Positions 24,073-33,325 of a DNA stretch of 63,437 nucleotides are shown piece after piece (positions within the stretch are counted from its first letter, which is position 1; the number at the start of each line of letters is the position of its first letter). The stretch covers positions 1 to 63,437 of the forward strand of contig NZ_FQZN01000031.1 in the NCBI RefSeq assembly GCF_900142015.1, written 5' to 3'. The DNA is from Bacteroides stercorirosoris. GTDB taxonomy: Bacteria; Bacteroidota; Bacteroidia; Bacteroidales; Bacteroidaceae. Made by a program: the position numbers and the translations under genes. A model generated the notes under the pieces. That model worked only from the letters and a program-made list of their open reading frames with translations. It made no database searches and was not told the origin of the DNA.

Positions 24073-26700
24073 ATGAAACTTAAAACAATTCTACTGACTA
24101 CAGTCGCCACAGGCGCTTTCATGTGCGAGCCCGTCGTGTTGCACGCTGTAAATTCTACGCCCGATTCCATGGGATGGTTCCGAAAGAAAAAGAAAAGCGA
24201 ACCTAATGACAGTGTTAAATCCAAAAACGAGTACGAAAAACTGACCGGAGACGGTAGCATCATGCACCGAGGTATGTTCAACGTGTACCAGAAAAAGAAT
24301 GATTATTACTTTGAGGTACCCGCGAACCTGCTGGGCAGAGACATGCTGGTAGTGAACAAACTGCAACGTGTTCCGTCCGAGCTGAATGAGGCCGGAGTGA
24401 ACCGTGGCACGAACTACGAAAACCAGATGGTGCGTTTTGAGCTGGACAAGGCAACGAACAAGTTGCTGATTCGCCAAAGCCGCCCTCTCCCACTCGCTCC
24501 CGCCGGAGATGCCATCAGTCAGTCCGTGCGCGACAATTACATCTCACCGTTGATAGCCGGTTTCAAGATCGAGGCATTCAATAATGACTCCACCAGCATG
24601 GTTATCAAAGTGAATGACATCTATGACGGTACGGAGACAAGCATCAACAACGTCTTCACCAATATCAACCTGGGGACTTCCGCCATCAAGAACCTCTCGC
24701 GCATTCTCTCAGTCAAGGCATTCGAGAACAACGTGGTGGCCACGTCCGAACTGACCACGAAAGTGACCGAAGGAACCACCACGGTTTATGTGACGGTGGA
24801 AGTAAGCTCCTCGCTGATGCTGCTGCCAGAAACGCCCATGACGGGGCGTCTCGATAATGCCCGTGTAGGTTACTTCACCAATCCGCTGCTGAGTTACAGC
24901 GACGGACAGCAACGGGTAAGCAAACAGCAATTCATCACCCGTTGGCGTCTGGAACCGAAACCGGAAGACCGCGAACGCTATCTGCGGGGCGAACTAGTGG
25001 AACCGGCAAAGCCGATTGTATTCTATATAGAGAACTCCACTCCTTACCGCTGGCGCAAATACATCAAGCAGGGTATCGAAGACTGGCAGGTGGCTTTTGA
25101 GCATGCCGGCTTCAAAAATGCGATTATCGCCAAAGACGTCACCGACAGCATGGCGATAGACATGGACGACGTGAATTACTCCGTCCTGACTTATGCTGCC
25201 TCAACCAAAGCCAACGCCATGGGACCGTCCATCCTTGACCCGCGCTCCGGAGAAATTCTGGAAGCGGACATCATGTGGTGGCACAATGTGCTGAATATGC
25301 TGCAGGAATGGATCACCGTACAGACAGGAACCGTACGCCCGGAAGCCCGGGGAATCAAGCTGTCCGACGAACTGATGGGCGATGCCATGCGGTTTGTGGC
25401 TTGTCATGAGGTGGGACACTCATTAGGCCTGCGCCACAACATGATGGGTTCGTGGGCATTCCCCACCGACTCGCTCCGTTCCAAGTCGTTTACCGACCGG
25501 ATGAACTCTACTTCTTCATCTATCATGGACTATGCCCGCTTCAACTACGTGGCACAGCCGGGTGACGATGTCACCGCACTTTCTCCGCATATCGGACCTT
25601 ACGACATCTTTGCCATTGAGTACGGCTACCGCTGGTATGGCAAGGAGACTCCGGAAGAAGAGAAGGATTTGCTTTATGACTTCCTGAACCGACATACGGA
25701 CCGGCTCTACAAATACAGCGAGGCACAGGACGTGCGTGACGCTGTAGACCCTCGCGCACAGAATGAAGATTTGGGAGACGATGCCGTGCGCTCTTCACAG
25801 TATGGTATTGCCAACCTGAAACGTATCGTTCCCGAAATCATCAAATGGACGACGACCGGAGAAAAAGGACAGACGTATGAAGAAGCCTCACGACTGTACT
25901 ACGCCGTTATCAACCAGTGGAACAATTATCTGTATCATGTGCTTGCCAATATAGGCGGCATCTATATAGAAAATACAGTGGTAGGCGACGGACAGAAGAC
26001 GTATACTTTTGTAGAGAAAGAAAAACAACAGGCTGCGCTGAAATTCCTGCTGGATGAAGTGCTGACTTATCCGAAATGGTTGTTCGACACGGAAGTGGGA
26101 GAATATACTTACCTGCTCCGTAATACTCCGCTGGGTGTGGTAGAGAATGCACCGACGCAAGTGCTGAAAAACGCACAGTCTTATATTCTTTGGGATCTCC
26201 TGGGCAACAACCGTCTGGTGCGTATGCTCGAAAACGAAGCGGTGAACGGCAAGAAGGCTTTCACGACCGTAGAGCTGATGGACGGCTTGCATCGCAGCAT
26301 CTTCGCAAGTACTGAACGTGGTGCGTTGCCCGATGTCATGACGCGCGCCTTACAGAAGAACTTTGTGGACGCGCTGATTACGGCTGCCGCCGAAAGTGAA
26401 GGTGTGAAGATTAATAAGAAGTTAATGGACAATCATTTTCTGCTGGATAACCAGTTGCCACTGTGTAGCTGCGACGAGCATGCCCACCGTTCATTGGATG
26501 CCGACCGCATGGGTGCACGCCGCGAACTGAACTTCTACGGTTCGCAACTGAACCGTATCTCGGATGCCATTTCTGTGAAACGAGGCGAGTTGCTTCGCAT
26601 CAAAGATTTGCTTCAGAGCCGCCTGGGAACATCGGACGTTGCAACCAAATATCATTATAAAGACATGATTCTCCGTATCAACACGGCATTAGGACTTTAA
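24073..26700 (+). CDS. Secreted zinc-dependent metalloprotease (DUF5117/DUF4953 family)
   Basis: This 875-residue protein has an N-terminal signal peptide (MKLKTILLTTVATGAFMC...). The catalytic motif ACHEVGHSLGLRHNMMGS fits the extended metzincin zinc site HExxHxxGxxH, followed by STSSSIMDYARFNY, a Met-turn-like segment. The upstream ~350 residues correspond to the DUF5117/DUF5118 regions typical of this Bacteroidetes family. The C-terminus includes LCSCDEHAHRSL. It probably acts in the periplasm or at the cell surface. The gene is followed by a SusC/SusD pair (219-bp gap with a repeat element and no clear promoter), so co-transcription and a link between proteolysis and uptake are plausible. 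Substrate unknown. Confidence 0.85.
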   Translation: MKLKTILLTTVATGAFMCEPVVLHAVNSTPDSMGWFRKKKKSEPNDSVKSKNEYEKLTGDGSIMHRGMFNVYQKKNDYYFEVPANLLGRDMLVVNKLQRVPSELNEAGVNRGTNYENQMVRFELDKATNKLLIRQSRPLPLAPAGDAISQSVRDNYISPLIAGFKIEAFNNDSTSMVIKVNDIYDGTETSINNVFTNINLGTSAIKNLSRILSVKAFENNVVATSELTTKVTEGTTTVYVTVEVSSSLMLLPETPMTGRLDNARVGYFTNPLLSYSDGQQRVSKQQFITRWRLEPKPEDRERYLRGELVEPAKPIVFYIENSTPYRWRKYIKQGIEDWQVAFEHAGFKNAIIAKDVTDSMAIDMDDVNYSVLTYAASTKANAMGPSILDPRSGEILEADIMWWHNVLNMLQEWITVQTGTVRPEARGIKLSDELMGDAMRFVACHEVGHSLGLRHNMMGSWAFPTDSLRSKSFTDRMNSTSSSIMDYARFNYVAQPGDDVTALSPHIGPYDIFAIEYGYRWYGKETPEEEKDLLYDFLNRHTDRLYKYSEAQDVRDAVDPRAQNEDLGDDAVRSSQYGIANLKRIVPEIIKWTTTGEKGQTYEEASRLYYAVINQWNNYLYHVLANIGGIYIENTVVGDGQKTYTFVEKEKQQAALKFLLDEVLTYPKWLFDTEVGEYTYLLRNTPLGVVENAPTQVLKNAQSYILWDLLGNNRLVRMLENEAVNGKKAFTTVELMDGLHRSIFASTERGALPDVMTRALQKNFVDALITAAAESEGVKINKKLMDNHFLLDNQLPLCSCDEHAHRSLDADRMGARRELNFYGSQLNRISDAISVKRGELLRIKDLLQSRLGTSDVATKYHYKDMILRINTALGL

Positions 26701-26751
26701 ATTTTGCACCATAGCGCAAAATTTAGCGACAGACGACCTGATTATCAGTGC

Positions 26752-26840
26752 TATCTGTCATGCTGAGCACAGTCGAAGCATCTCTTACCAGCCTATAGTA
26801 AGAAAGAGTAGATCCTTCGGCAAGCTCAGGATGACAGATA
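26752..26840. repeat. RUP/REP-like inverted-repeat element (TGTCATCCTGAGC type)
   Basis: The 17-bp ends TATCTGTCATGCTGAGC (26752-26768) and GCTCAGGATGACAGATA (26824-26840) are inverted repeats with one mismatch. The interior carries GTCGAAGCATCTCT and AGAGTAGATCCTTCGGC, which are also partly complementary. The right-hand core recurs alone at 13803-13825. It looks like a small non-coding mobile repeat. Confidence 0.72.
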
Positions 26841-26919
26841 CTCTTTCAATAACAGGCGGTTAGGATACCTAAGCTGTTAGCAGTTTTCAATATAAGTATT
26901 AATTTTATTATTTTAACAG

Positions 26920-29900
26920 ATGAAAAAACGCTTATCTGTCACATTCCTATTACTGATAGGAACCCTTAGTTACGCCCTTGCCGCAAATCGGCAGATAGGG
27001 GGTGTAGTAATTTCTTCTGAGGATAAATTGCCTCTCATAGGTGCTTCTGTCTATGTGACGGCTGAGGATCTGAAGAAAAACGGGAACAATCAATCGACTA
27101 TTGGTGTCATTACGGATATCGACGGTAAATTCTCTATTTCAATTCCGGATGGCATTACCCGGTTTTATTGTAGCTACGTTGGCTATGATGTAGTGGAAAT
27201 AAAACTCATTCCGGGCAAAAAACAATATGATATCACTCTTCAACCTTCTGCTCATATGCTTGATGCGGTAGTTGTAACGGGATACCAGACTGTGGAACGC
27301 CGTAAACTGACGGCTGCCGTGTCAAAAATCGATATCTCGGACCAGATGGTAGGTGCAGCCAAGAGCATAGACCAGGCATTGACCGGACAAATTGCCGGAC
27401 TTTCCGTAAGCAATATATCCGGTGCCCCGGGCGCTCCTGCTAAAATCCGTATCCGCGGTACCTCTTCGCTGAACGGTACCCAAGACCCTTTGTGGGTATT
27501 GGACGGTATTCCATTGGAAGGAACGAACATCCCCAGTATGGAAGTACTGAAAGATATCGATAACGTAGGACAAACCGCCATTGCCGGTCTGAATCCTGCC
27601 GATATCGATAATATCACCGTTTTGAAAGATGCTGCCGCAACTGCCATCTATGGTGCCCGCGCAGCTAACGGTGTGATTGTGATTACCACAAAGAAAGGTA
27701 AAGTCGGAAAACCGGTTATTAACTTCTCTTCGAAGCTGACATATTCTCCAAAGTTGAATATAGACCGCTTGAATCTATTGAATTCAGAAGAGAAAGTAGG
27801 TCTGGAACTTGACTTACTGGAATCCGGCTATCCTTACAGAGAAACCAAAGGTGAGGTATATCGCATTATCTCCGGATTGGGAGAACTACAGAACTTCAAA
27901 GACGGAGGTTGGAACGCTTTGTCCTCCAATGCTCAAGGTGCAATCAATAGACTAAAGGCAACTAACACAGACTGGAGTGATATCCTCTTCCGTGATGCAT
28001 TTACACAGGAGTATAACTTGTCTCTTTCCGGTGGTAGCGAAAAGGCAACTTATTACACTTCTTTCGGATATATGAAGGAAAACGGTAATATTCCCAATGT
28101 CTCTGCCGAACGTTTGAATTTAGTGATGAAGACCAGCTATAAGGTGAACAGCATATTGAAAGTCGGTGCTTCCATGTTTGCCAACCGCCGTAAGAACTCT
28201 ACTTATTTGCCGGATGACCGGGGACTGACGAACCCGATCTATTATTCACGTCTGGCAAATCCTTATTTCACTCCTTATGACGCCAATGGCAACTATAATT
28301 ACGATGTGGATGTAGAAGATGATACGGATATGGATTTTGGTCTTAACCTCTTCGAAGAACGGAAAAATACGAGTAACGAAACTAGCATTAACGGCCTTTC
28401 ATCCATCTTCGACGCTGAACTGCGATTTGACGACCGTTTTAAGATTACCACTCAACTCGGTTTGCAACTGGATAAAACTTCTATCGAAAAAATCGCTGAA
28501 GAAGAAAGTTATGTGATGCGTACAGAGAAGAAGAATCATCGTAATAATGGCGTAACTTACCTGCCGGAAGGAGGATTCCATAAGGCTAACGAAAACTCAC
28601 TGTCCCAGCTCACCTGGAAAGCGATGGGAGAATATCGCGATACCTACAATGACATCCATGAATTTGAAGTAATGGTGGGAACAGAAATCCGCAAGACATG
28701 GGAGGAAAAGCTGTATAGCGCCGGTTATGGATTTGACCGGAAGACACTGACTACAAAGCCAATTATCTTCCCGGAAGAAAGCCAGGCTTTCAAGTTACAC
28801 GAGAAAGCTCATGTGGAGAATGCATACGTATCCGCTTTCTCAACCCTGTCTTATTCTTTGCTAAACCGCTATACATTGGGCGGAAGTATCCGTTTTGACG
28901 GTTCCGACCTGTTCGGTGTAGACAAGAAATACCGTTATCTGCCATTATATTCAGTCAGTGGTTTGTGGCGTATCTCTCAAGAACCTTTTATGGCAAATGC
29001 CAAATGGATAGACAATCTGGTAGTCCGTGCATCCTACGGTTTGCAGGGAAACATTGACAAAAACACCTCTCCTTTCCTGCTGGGTAACTACAGAATTGAA
29101 AATATCCTGCCGGGAGGGTCGGAAGATATGATTGACGTTTCCGGTGCACCAAACAAGAAACTGCGTTGGGAGAAAACCCACTCAGTAAACGCCGGATTCG
29201 ACTTTGCAGTATTGAATCAGGCTATCAATCTGAGCGTAGACTATTACTATCGTAAGGGCGTAGACTTAATTGGAACCCAAATGCTCCCACTGGAAACAGG
29301 TTTTGAAATGTTGACCGTCAACTGGGCCAGTATGCAGAACCAGGGTGTTGAGGTTGCCCTTAGCACACGCAATATCCACACCAAGAATTTCATGTGGACC
29401 ACCAACTTCAACTTCGCATACAACAACAATAAAATACTGAAAGAAGCACTGCGCGAAGATGCCTTGGAACCGGGACGCGAAGGATATCCTGTAGGAGCCT
29501 TGTTTGCCCTGAAAACAGCCGGATTGGATGAAGAAGGTTATCCGATGTTTGAGGGTAAAGACGGAAAAGCCGTATCGGCTATGGAATTCTTCAAATTGCA
29601 GGAATGGGGATTCGGAGCAACTGACCTGACAGCCCGCGAACGCCGTGAACTTTACACTTATGTAGGTACAGCCGACTGCCCTTATACCGGTGGTTTCAAT
29701 AATACCTTCACATACAAGGCATTTGAACTGGGTGTCAACTTCAGTTTCGACTTCGGTGGAAAGGTGCGCAGCCAACCCACCTACTCTATCGTTGACTTTG
29801 ATAAAGGACGTAATACGAACCGCGATATCCTGAACCGATGGACTCCGGAAAACACGGAAACAATCTTTCCTGTTCTGCTGAGCCAGAATGAACGTCTGGA

Positions 29901-30186
29901 CGAATACATGTGGTATTCAAACCAGAATGAAATATACCGTAACCTGGATATCTGGATCAGAGACCTAAACTACGTGCGACTGCAAAACATCCGTTTAGGG
30001 TATACATTGCCCGCTAATTTTAGCCGCAAATTGGGTATGACTTCCGCTACAATTGCCATCGAAGGACGTAACTTATTAGTATTCGGTTCAAGTTACAAGA
30101 ATTATCTTGATCCGGAAACGATGTCCAACGCGTATGCAACCCCGGCTCCGAAGTCTGTTACCCTAAGCCTGAACCTGAATTTTTAA
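26920..30186 (+). CDS. SusC/RagA-like TonB-dependent outer-membrane transporter
   Basis: The 1088-residue protein has a signal peptide (MKKRLSVTFLLLIGTLSYALA) and a carboxypeptidase-regulatory-like domain (IGGVVISSEDKLPLIGASVYV, residues ~25-110). The TonB box/plug start is LDAVVVTGYQTVERRK, and the plug carries GAPAKIRIRGTSSLNGTQDPLWVLDGIPL. A 22-strand beta-barrel ends in TLSLNLNF. SusC-type transporters import oligosaccharides or peptides captured by a partner SusD lipoprotein, here the next gene 20 bp downstream. No glycoside hydrolase is adjacent, but a metalloprotease precedes it, so a peptide cargo (as for P. gingivalis RagAB) is a reasonable hypothesis. Confidence 0.95.
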   Translation: MKKRLSVTFLLLIGTLSYALAANRQIGGVVISSEDKLPLIGASVYVTAEDLKKNGNNQSTIGVITDIDGKFSISIPDGITRFYCSYVGYDVVEIKLIPGKKQYDITLQPSAHMLDAVVVTGYQTVERRKLTAAVSKIDISDQMVGAAKSIDQALTGQIAGLSVSNISGAPGAPAKIRIRGTSSLNGTQDPLWVLDGIPLEGTNIPSMEVLKDIDNVGQTAIAGLNPADIDNITVLKDAAATAIYGARAANGVIVITTKKGKVGKPVINFSSKLTYSPKLNIDRLNLLNSEEKVGLELDLLESGYPYRETKGEVYRIISGLGELQNFKDGGWNALSSNAQGAINRLKATNTDWSDILFRDAFTQEYNLSLSGGSEKATYYTSFGYMKENGNIPNVSAERLNLVMKTSYKVNSILKVGASMFANRRKNSTYLPDDRGLTNPIYYSRLANPYFTPYDANGNYNYDVDVEDDTDMDFGLNLFEERKNTSNETSINGLSSIFDAELRFDDRFKITTQLGLQLDKTSIEKIAEEESYVMRTEKKNHRNNGVTYLPEGGFHKANENSLSQLTWKAMGEYRDTYNDIHEFEVMVGTEIRKTWEEKLYSAGYGFDRKTLTTKPIIFPEESQAFKLHEKAHVENAYVSAFSTLSYSLLNRYTLGGSIRFDGSDLFGVDKKYRYLPLYSVSGLWRISQEPFMANAKWIDNLVVRASYGLQGNIDKNTSPFLLGNYRIENILPGGSEDMIDVSGAPNKKLRWEKTHSVNAGFDFAVLNQAINLSVDYYYRKGVDLIGTQMLPLETGFEMLTVNWASMQNQGVEVALSTRNIHTKNFMWTTNFNFAYNNNKILKEALREDALEPGREGYPVGALFALKTAGLDEEGYPMFEGKDGKAVSAMEFFKLQEWGFGATDLTARERRELYTYVGTADCPYTGGFNNTFTYKAFELGVNFSFDFGGKVRSQPTYSIVDFDKGRNTNRDILNRWTPENTETIFPVLLSQNERLDEYMWYSNQNEIYRNLDIWIRDLNYVRLQNIRLGYTLPANFSRKLGMTSATIAIEGRNLLVFGSSYKNYLDPETMSNAYATPAPKSVTLSLNLNF

Positions 30187-30206
30187 TTTTATAGAGAGTT
30201 AAAACA

Positions 30207-31535
30207 ATGAGAAAGATATATATAATGTTATTGATGAGCAGCGTAGTATTACTGACTGCTTGTGATATGCTTGACATTCAACCTACGGGAAAGGTGATCC
30301 CCCAGACTTTAGCTGAGTACAGAGCGCTGATTGCCACAGCTTATAAGACCGTTCCCGATGCCAGAGGACTCGCCTGTTTTCGTTCGGATGAACTGTATGT
30401 GAAAGACGATAGTTGGGAACAGGATCGTTACGGAAAAATCGAGTGTTGGGATGACTTCAGCGCACCGGGACAAACCACTGCTTTTGAGTGGAAGAACTTC
30501 TATAGCATCATGTTCACTGTCAACTATACCATAGAAGAGCGGGAATCCATCAACGAAGGGAGCGAAGAGGACATCGACCAATTGATTGGTGAATGTTATC
30601 TGCTCCGTGCTTACATGCATTTTCTGTTGGTAAATCTTTACGGTCAGCCCTATACCCGTCCGGGAGCATTAGAGACGACAGCCGTGCCGCTTAAGCTGAA
30701 TAGCGATATCAATGAAATCCTGAAGAAGAATACTGTTGCACAAATTTATGAAGCGGTTATTGCAGATATCAACGAGGCTGAAAAACTGATTAATAAAGAA
30801 TCTTGGGAACAGAAATTTTCTTATCGTTTCACAACCTTATCTGTAAAAGCCCTCCGTGCCCGTGTATATTTATATATGGGACAATGGGACAATGCATATC
30901 AGGCAGCCGAAGCGATACTTGCTGAAAAGAATACATTGGAAGATTTCAATGCAGAAACTTATACCCTGCCCAACAACTATCAGTCTGTAGAAAATATTAC
31001 TGCCTTAGAACGCGGTATGTCTTCTAACTACACACAGGCTGCTGTTCTATCAGAAGCTTTAGCTTCTTTATACAAAGAAGGCGATTTACGTCTGGACGCT
31101 TATTTTAAAGCTGCCGACAAGAATGGTTATCGCTTCAGCCAAAAGAGCGGAAAAGATGATTTCCGTTGTTCTTTCCGGGTGGGAGAAATGTACCTGAATT
31201 CGGCAGAAGCAGCCGCACAATCGGATAAATTGCCCCAAGCACGCACCCGATTGCTGGAGTTAATGCAGAAGCGCTATACGCCGGAAGCATATACAGTAAA
31301 AGCAACTGCCGTGAACGCAATGACCCAAGAAGCCCTGATACAGGAGATTCTGGATGAACGTGCGCGTGAATTAGCTTTTGAAGGACATCGCTGGTTCGAC
31401 TTACGCCGTACCACCCGCCCTCATATTGAAAAAGTGCTCAAGGGAGGAACCTATGTATTGGAACAGGATGATTCGCGTTATACAATTCAAATTCCAAGAG
31501 AAGCGATAGCTGCTAATCCGGAGTTGTCAAACTGA
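30207..31535 (+). CDS. SusD/RagB-like nutrient-binding lipoprotein
   Basis: The 442-residue protein has a lipoprotein signal peptide (MRKIYIMLLMSSVVLLTAC). SusD/RagB features include DMLDIQPTG after the cysteine, TPR-like helices (LIGECYLLRAYMHFLLVNLYG) and the C-terminal consensus QEILDERARELAFEGHRWFDLRR. It is slightly short for the family. It would cap the SusC barrel at the cell surface and select the substrate. It pairs with the SusC gene at 26920-30186 and is followed by a strong terminator, so the two genes (perhaps with the metalloprotease) form a closed unit. Confidence 0.93.
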   Translation: MRKIYIMLLMSSVVLLTACDMLDIQPTGKVIPQTLAEYRALIATAYKTVPDARGLACFRSDELYVKDDSWEQDRYGKIECWDDFSAPGQTTAFEWKNFYSIMFTVNYTIEERESINEGSEEDIDQLIGECYLLRAYMHFLLVNLYGQPYTRPGALETTAVPLKLNSDINEILKKNTVAQIYEAVIADINEAEKLINKESWEQKFSYRFTTLSVKALRARVYLYMGQWDNAYQAAEAILAEKNTLEDFNAETYTLPNNYQSVENITALERGMSSNYTQAAVLSEALASLYKEGDLRLDAYFKAADKNGYRFSQKSGKDDFRCSFRVGEMYLNSAEAAAQSDKLPQARTRLLELMQKRYTPEAYTVKATAVNAMTQEALIQEILDERARELAFEGHRWFDLRRTTRPHIEKVLKGGTYVLEQDDSRYTIQIPREAIAANPELSN

Positions 31536-31612
31536 TAAAAAATTGGCGGAATATTTATTCCATCAATTACCATCACACCATTATTTCTATTTAAACAGCT
31601 AATAATAAACAA

Positions 31613-31663
31613 TTTTAGTAGTGTAAGTGAATGAGAGTAATCTCTTCACTTACACTACTAAAA
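31613..31663 (+). terminator. Strong hairpin after the first SusC/SusD pair
   Basis: TTTTAGTAGTGTAAGTGAA (31613-31631) and its exact complement at 31645-31663 form a 19-bp stem that can extend through the inner AGAG/CTCT. The plus-strand tail is A-rich rather than T-rich, but the hairpin is the only obvious terminator of the unit. Confidence 0.72.
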
Positions 31664-32127
31664 AGTTAACATCATCTACTTGCCGCTCATAGTTTATAAA
31701 ATACTAATATTTTATCCCCTAATGATGGTATGGCAGTAAATCAGGCATAATCATCTACTGAAAAAGAAGCCGGACAACTATTATCCGGAACTACCCTATA
31801 TTATAAGAAACAACTCTTCGCTTTCATCCAATCGTCCTGCACAAACATAAGGTTATCTTGCATTTTAGTATTCAATAATACTTCTTCTTAGTTAATTAAG
31901 AAATTTACCGCACTATTTTAAGGTATAATTCAACAGACCGCCATTAATCAAGTAATTCTAATTAAAATCTAATGATTTAATTAACCTATATAGGTATAGA
32001 AAAAGGAAAAGATGAGTTATATTCCCAGAATAGAACCCTATTTATTATAACATACTCGATAATAGAGTGTATTTATTCAAATATAGCAAATAAAATATCG
32101 ACATTTAATAAAAATATTAATTATATA
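31664..32127. other. AT-rich intergenic stretch upstream of the PUL promoter
   Basis: No ORF, RNA gene or repeat is supported. The sequence is AT-rich with short words such as TTAATTAA and CTATATAGG. Regulatory sites could exist but none is recognisable. Confidence 0.5.
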
Positions 32128-32158
32128 GTTGCTAATTTAATAAATATACATATATTTG
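32128..32158 (+). promoter_or_regulatory. PUL promoter with candidate ROK operator
   Basis: The -33-like box GTTG (32128-32131) and -7 box TATATTTG (32151-32158) are 19 bp apart, 45 bp before the DUF4434 ATG. Between them, ATTTAATAAAT (32135-32145) is an 11-bp palindrome ending 5 bp before the -7 box. The same 11-mer at the same spacing occurs in the MFS promoter. Confidence 0.7.
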
Positions 32159-32202
32159 TGCCATAGAATAAAATAATACTAAGAAAACCCAAAAAGAAAA
32201 AT

Positions 32203-33300
32203 ATGAAAAAGAACAATCGAAGAGATTTTCTGAAGAAGTCAATTTTAGCAAGTACCTCCTTGCTTTTAGCTCCATCTCTACTGAATGCTTCTTCCGGCAA
32301 GTCAGAAGAAAACCTTGCATGGCCGAACGTCTCACAAGATAAGTTGATTACTCCCGGAAATAACGGCTTGAAGATTACCGGAACTTTCTTAGATGAAATC
32401 TCACATGACATCCCCCACCAGAACTGGGGATGGAAAGAATGGGAGAAGGATTTCCAGCATATGAAACGTATCGGCATCGATACGGTTATCATGATTCGTT
32501 CCGGCTACCGAAAGTTCATCACTTATCCTTCTGAATACCTGTTGAAGAAAGGATGCTATATGCCATCCGTCGACCTACTGGAGATGTTTCTCACTCTAGC
32601 GGGCAAATATGGCATGAAGTTCTATTTCGGTCTCTACGATTCCGGCCGTTATTGGGATACCGGCGATTTGAGCTGGGAGATTGAGGATAACAAGTACGTC
32701 ATCGACGAAGTATGGCGTCGGTATGGCGAACGTTATCCGAGCTTCGGTGGATGGTATATCAGCGGTGAGATTAGCAGAGCCACAAAAGGCGCCATTGACG
32801 CTTTTCATGCTATGGGCAAACAGTGCAAGGACGTTTCCAACGGATTGCCCACTTTTATCTCCCCTTGGATTGACGGGAAAAAGGCAGTCATGGCAAGCGG
32901 AGACAAGCTGACCAAGGCTGATGCAGTATCCGTAGAAGAACATGAAAAGGAATGGAACGAAATCTTCGATGGTATTCATGATGTGGTAGACGCCTGCGCC
33001 TTTCAGGACGGGCACATCGACTATGATGAACTGGATGCTTTCTTCTCGGTGAACAAAAAGTTGGCCGACAAATACGGTATGCAGTGTTGGACCAATGCGG
33101 AGAGTTTCGACCGTGATATGCCGATAAAATTCCTGCCTATCAAGTTCGACAAACTTCGCATGAAACTGGAAGCCGCCAAACGCGCCGGATATGACAAAGC
33201 CATTACGTTTGAGTTTTCTCACTTCATGAGCCCCCAGTCAGCCTATCTGCAAGCTGGCCATTTGTACGACAGATACAGGGAATATTTCGACATTCAATGA
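32203..33300 (+). CDS. DUF4434 TIM-barrel protein with twin-arginine signal
   Basis: The 365-residue protein has an N-terminus (KKNNRRDFLKKSILAST) with the RRxFLK twin-arginine motif, so it is probably exported folded to the periplasm. The body matches the DUF4434 glycoside-hydrolase-like family: W-rich start, DTVIMIRSGYRKF, GWYISGEISR and QCWTNAESF. E189 (GWYISGE) and E300 (TNAES) are placed like the acid/base and nucleophile of clan-A barrels; this is my inference by comparison with the paralogue at 51866-53380. It is the first gene of the PUL, downstream of the promoter at 32128-32158, and 25 bp before the epimerase gene. Substrate is unknown, probably the PUL glycan. Confidence 0.8.
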   Translation: MKKNNRRDFLKKSILASTSLLLAPSLLNASSGKSEENLAWPNVSQDKLITPGNNGLKITGTFLDEISHDIPHQNWGWKEWEKDFQHMKRIGIDTVIMIRSGYRKFITYPSEYLLKKGCYMPSVDLLEMFLTLAGKYGMKFYFGLYDSGRYWDTGDLSWEIEDNKYVIDEVWRRYGERYPSFGGWYISGEISRATKGAIDAFHAMGKQCKDVSNGLPTFISPWIDGKKAVMASGDKLTKADAVSVEEHEKEWNEIFDGIHDVVDACAFQDGHIDYDELDAFFSVNKKLADKYGMQCWTNAESFDRDMPIKFLPIKFDKLRMKLEAAKRAGYDKAITFEFSHFMSPQSAYLQAGHLYDRYREYFDIQ

Positions 33301-33325
33301 TTTAATCGACCTAAAATTATAAGTT

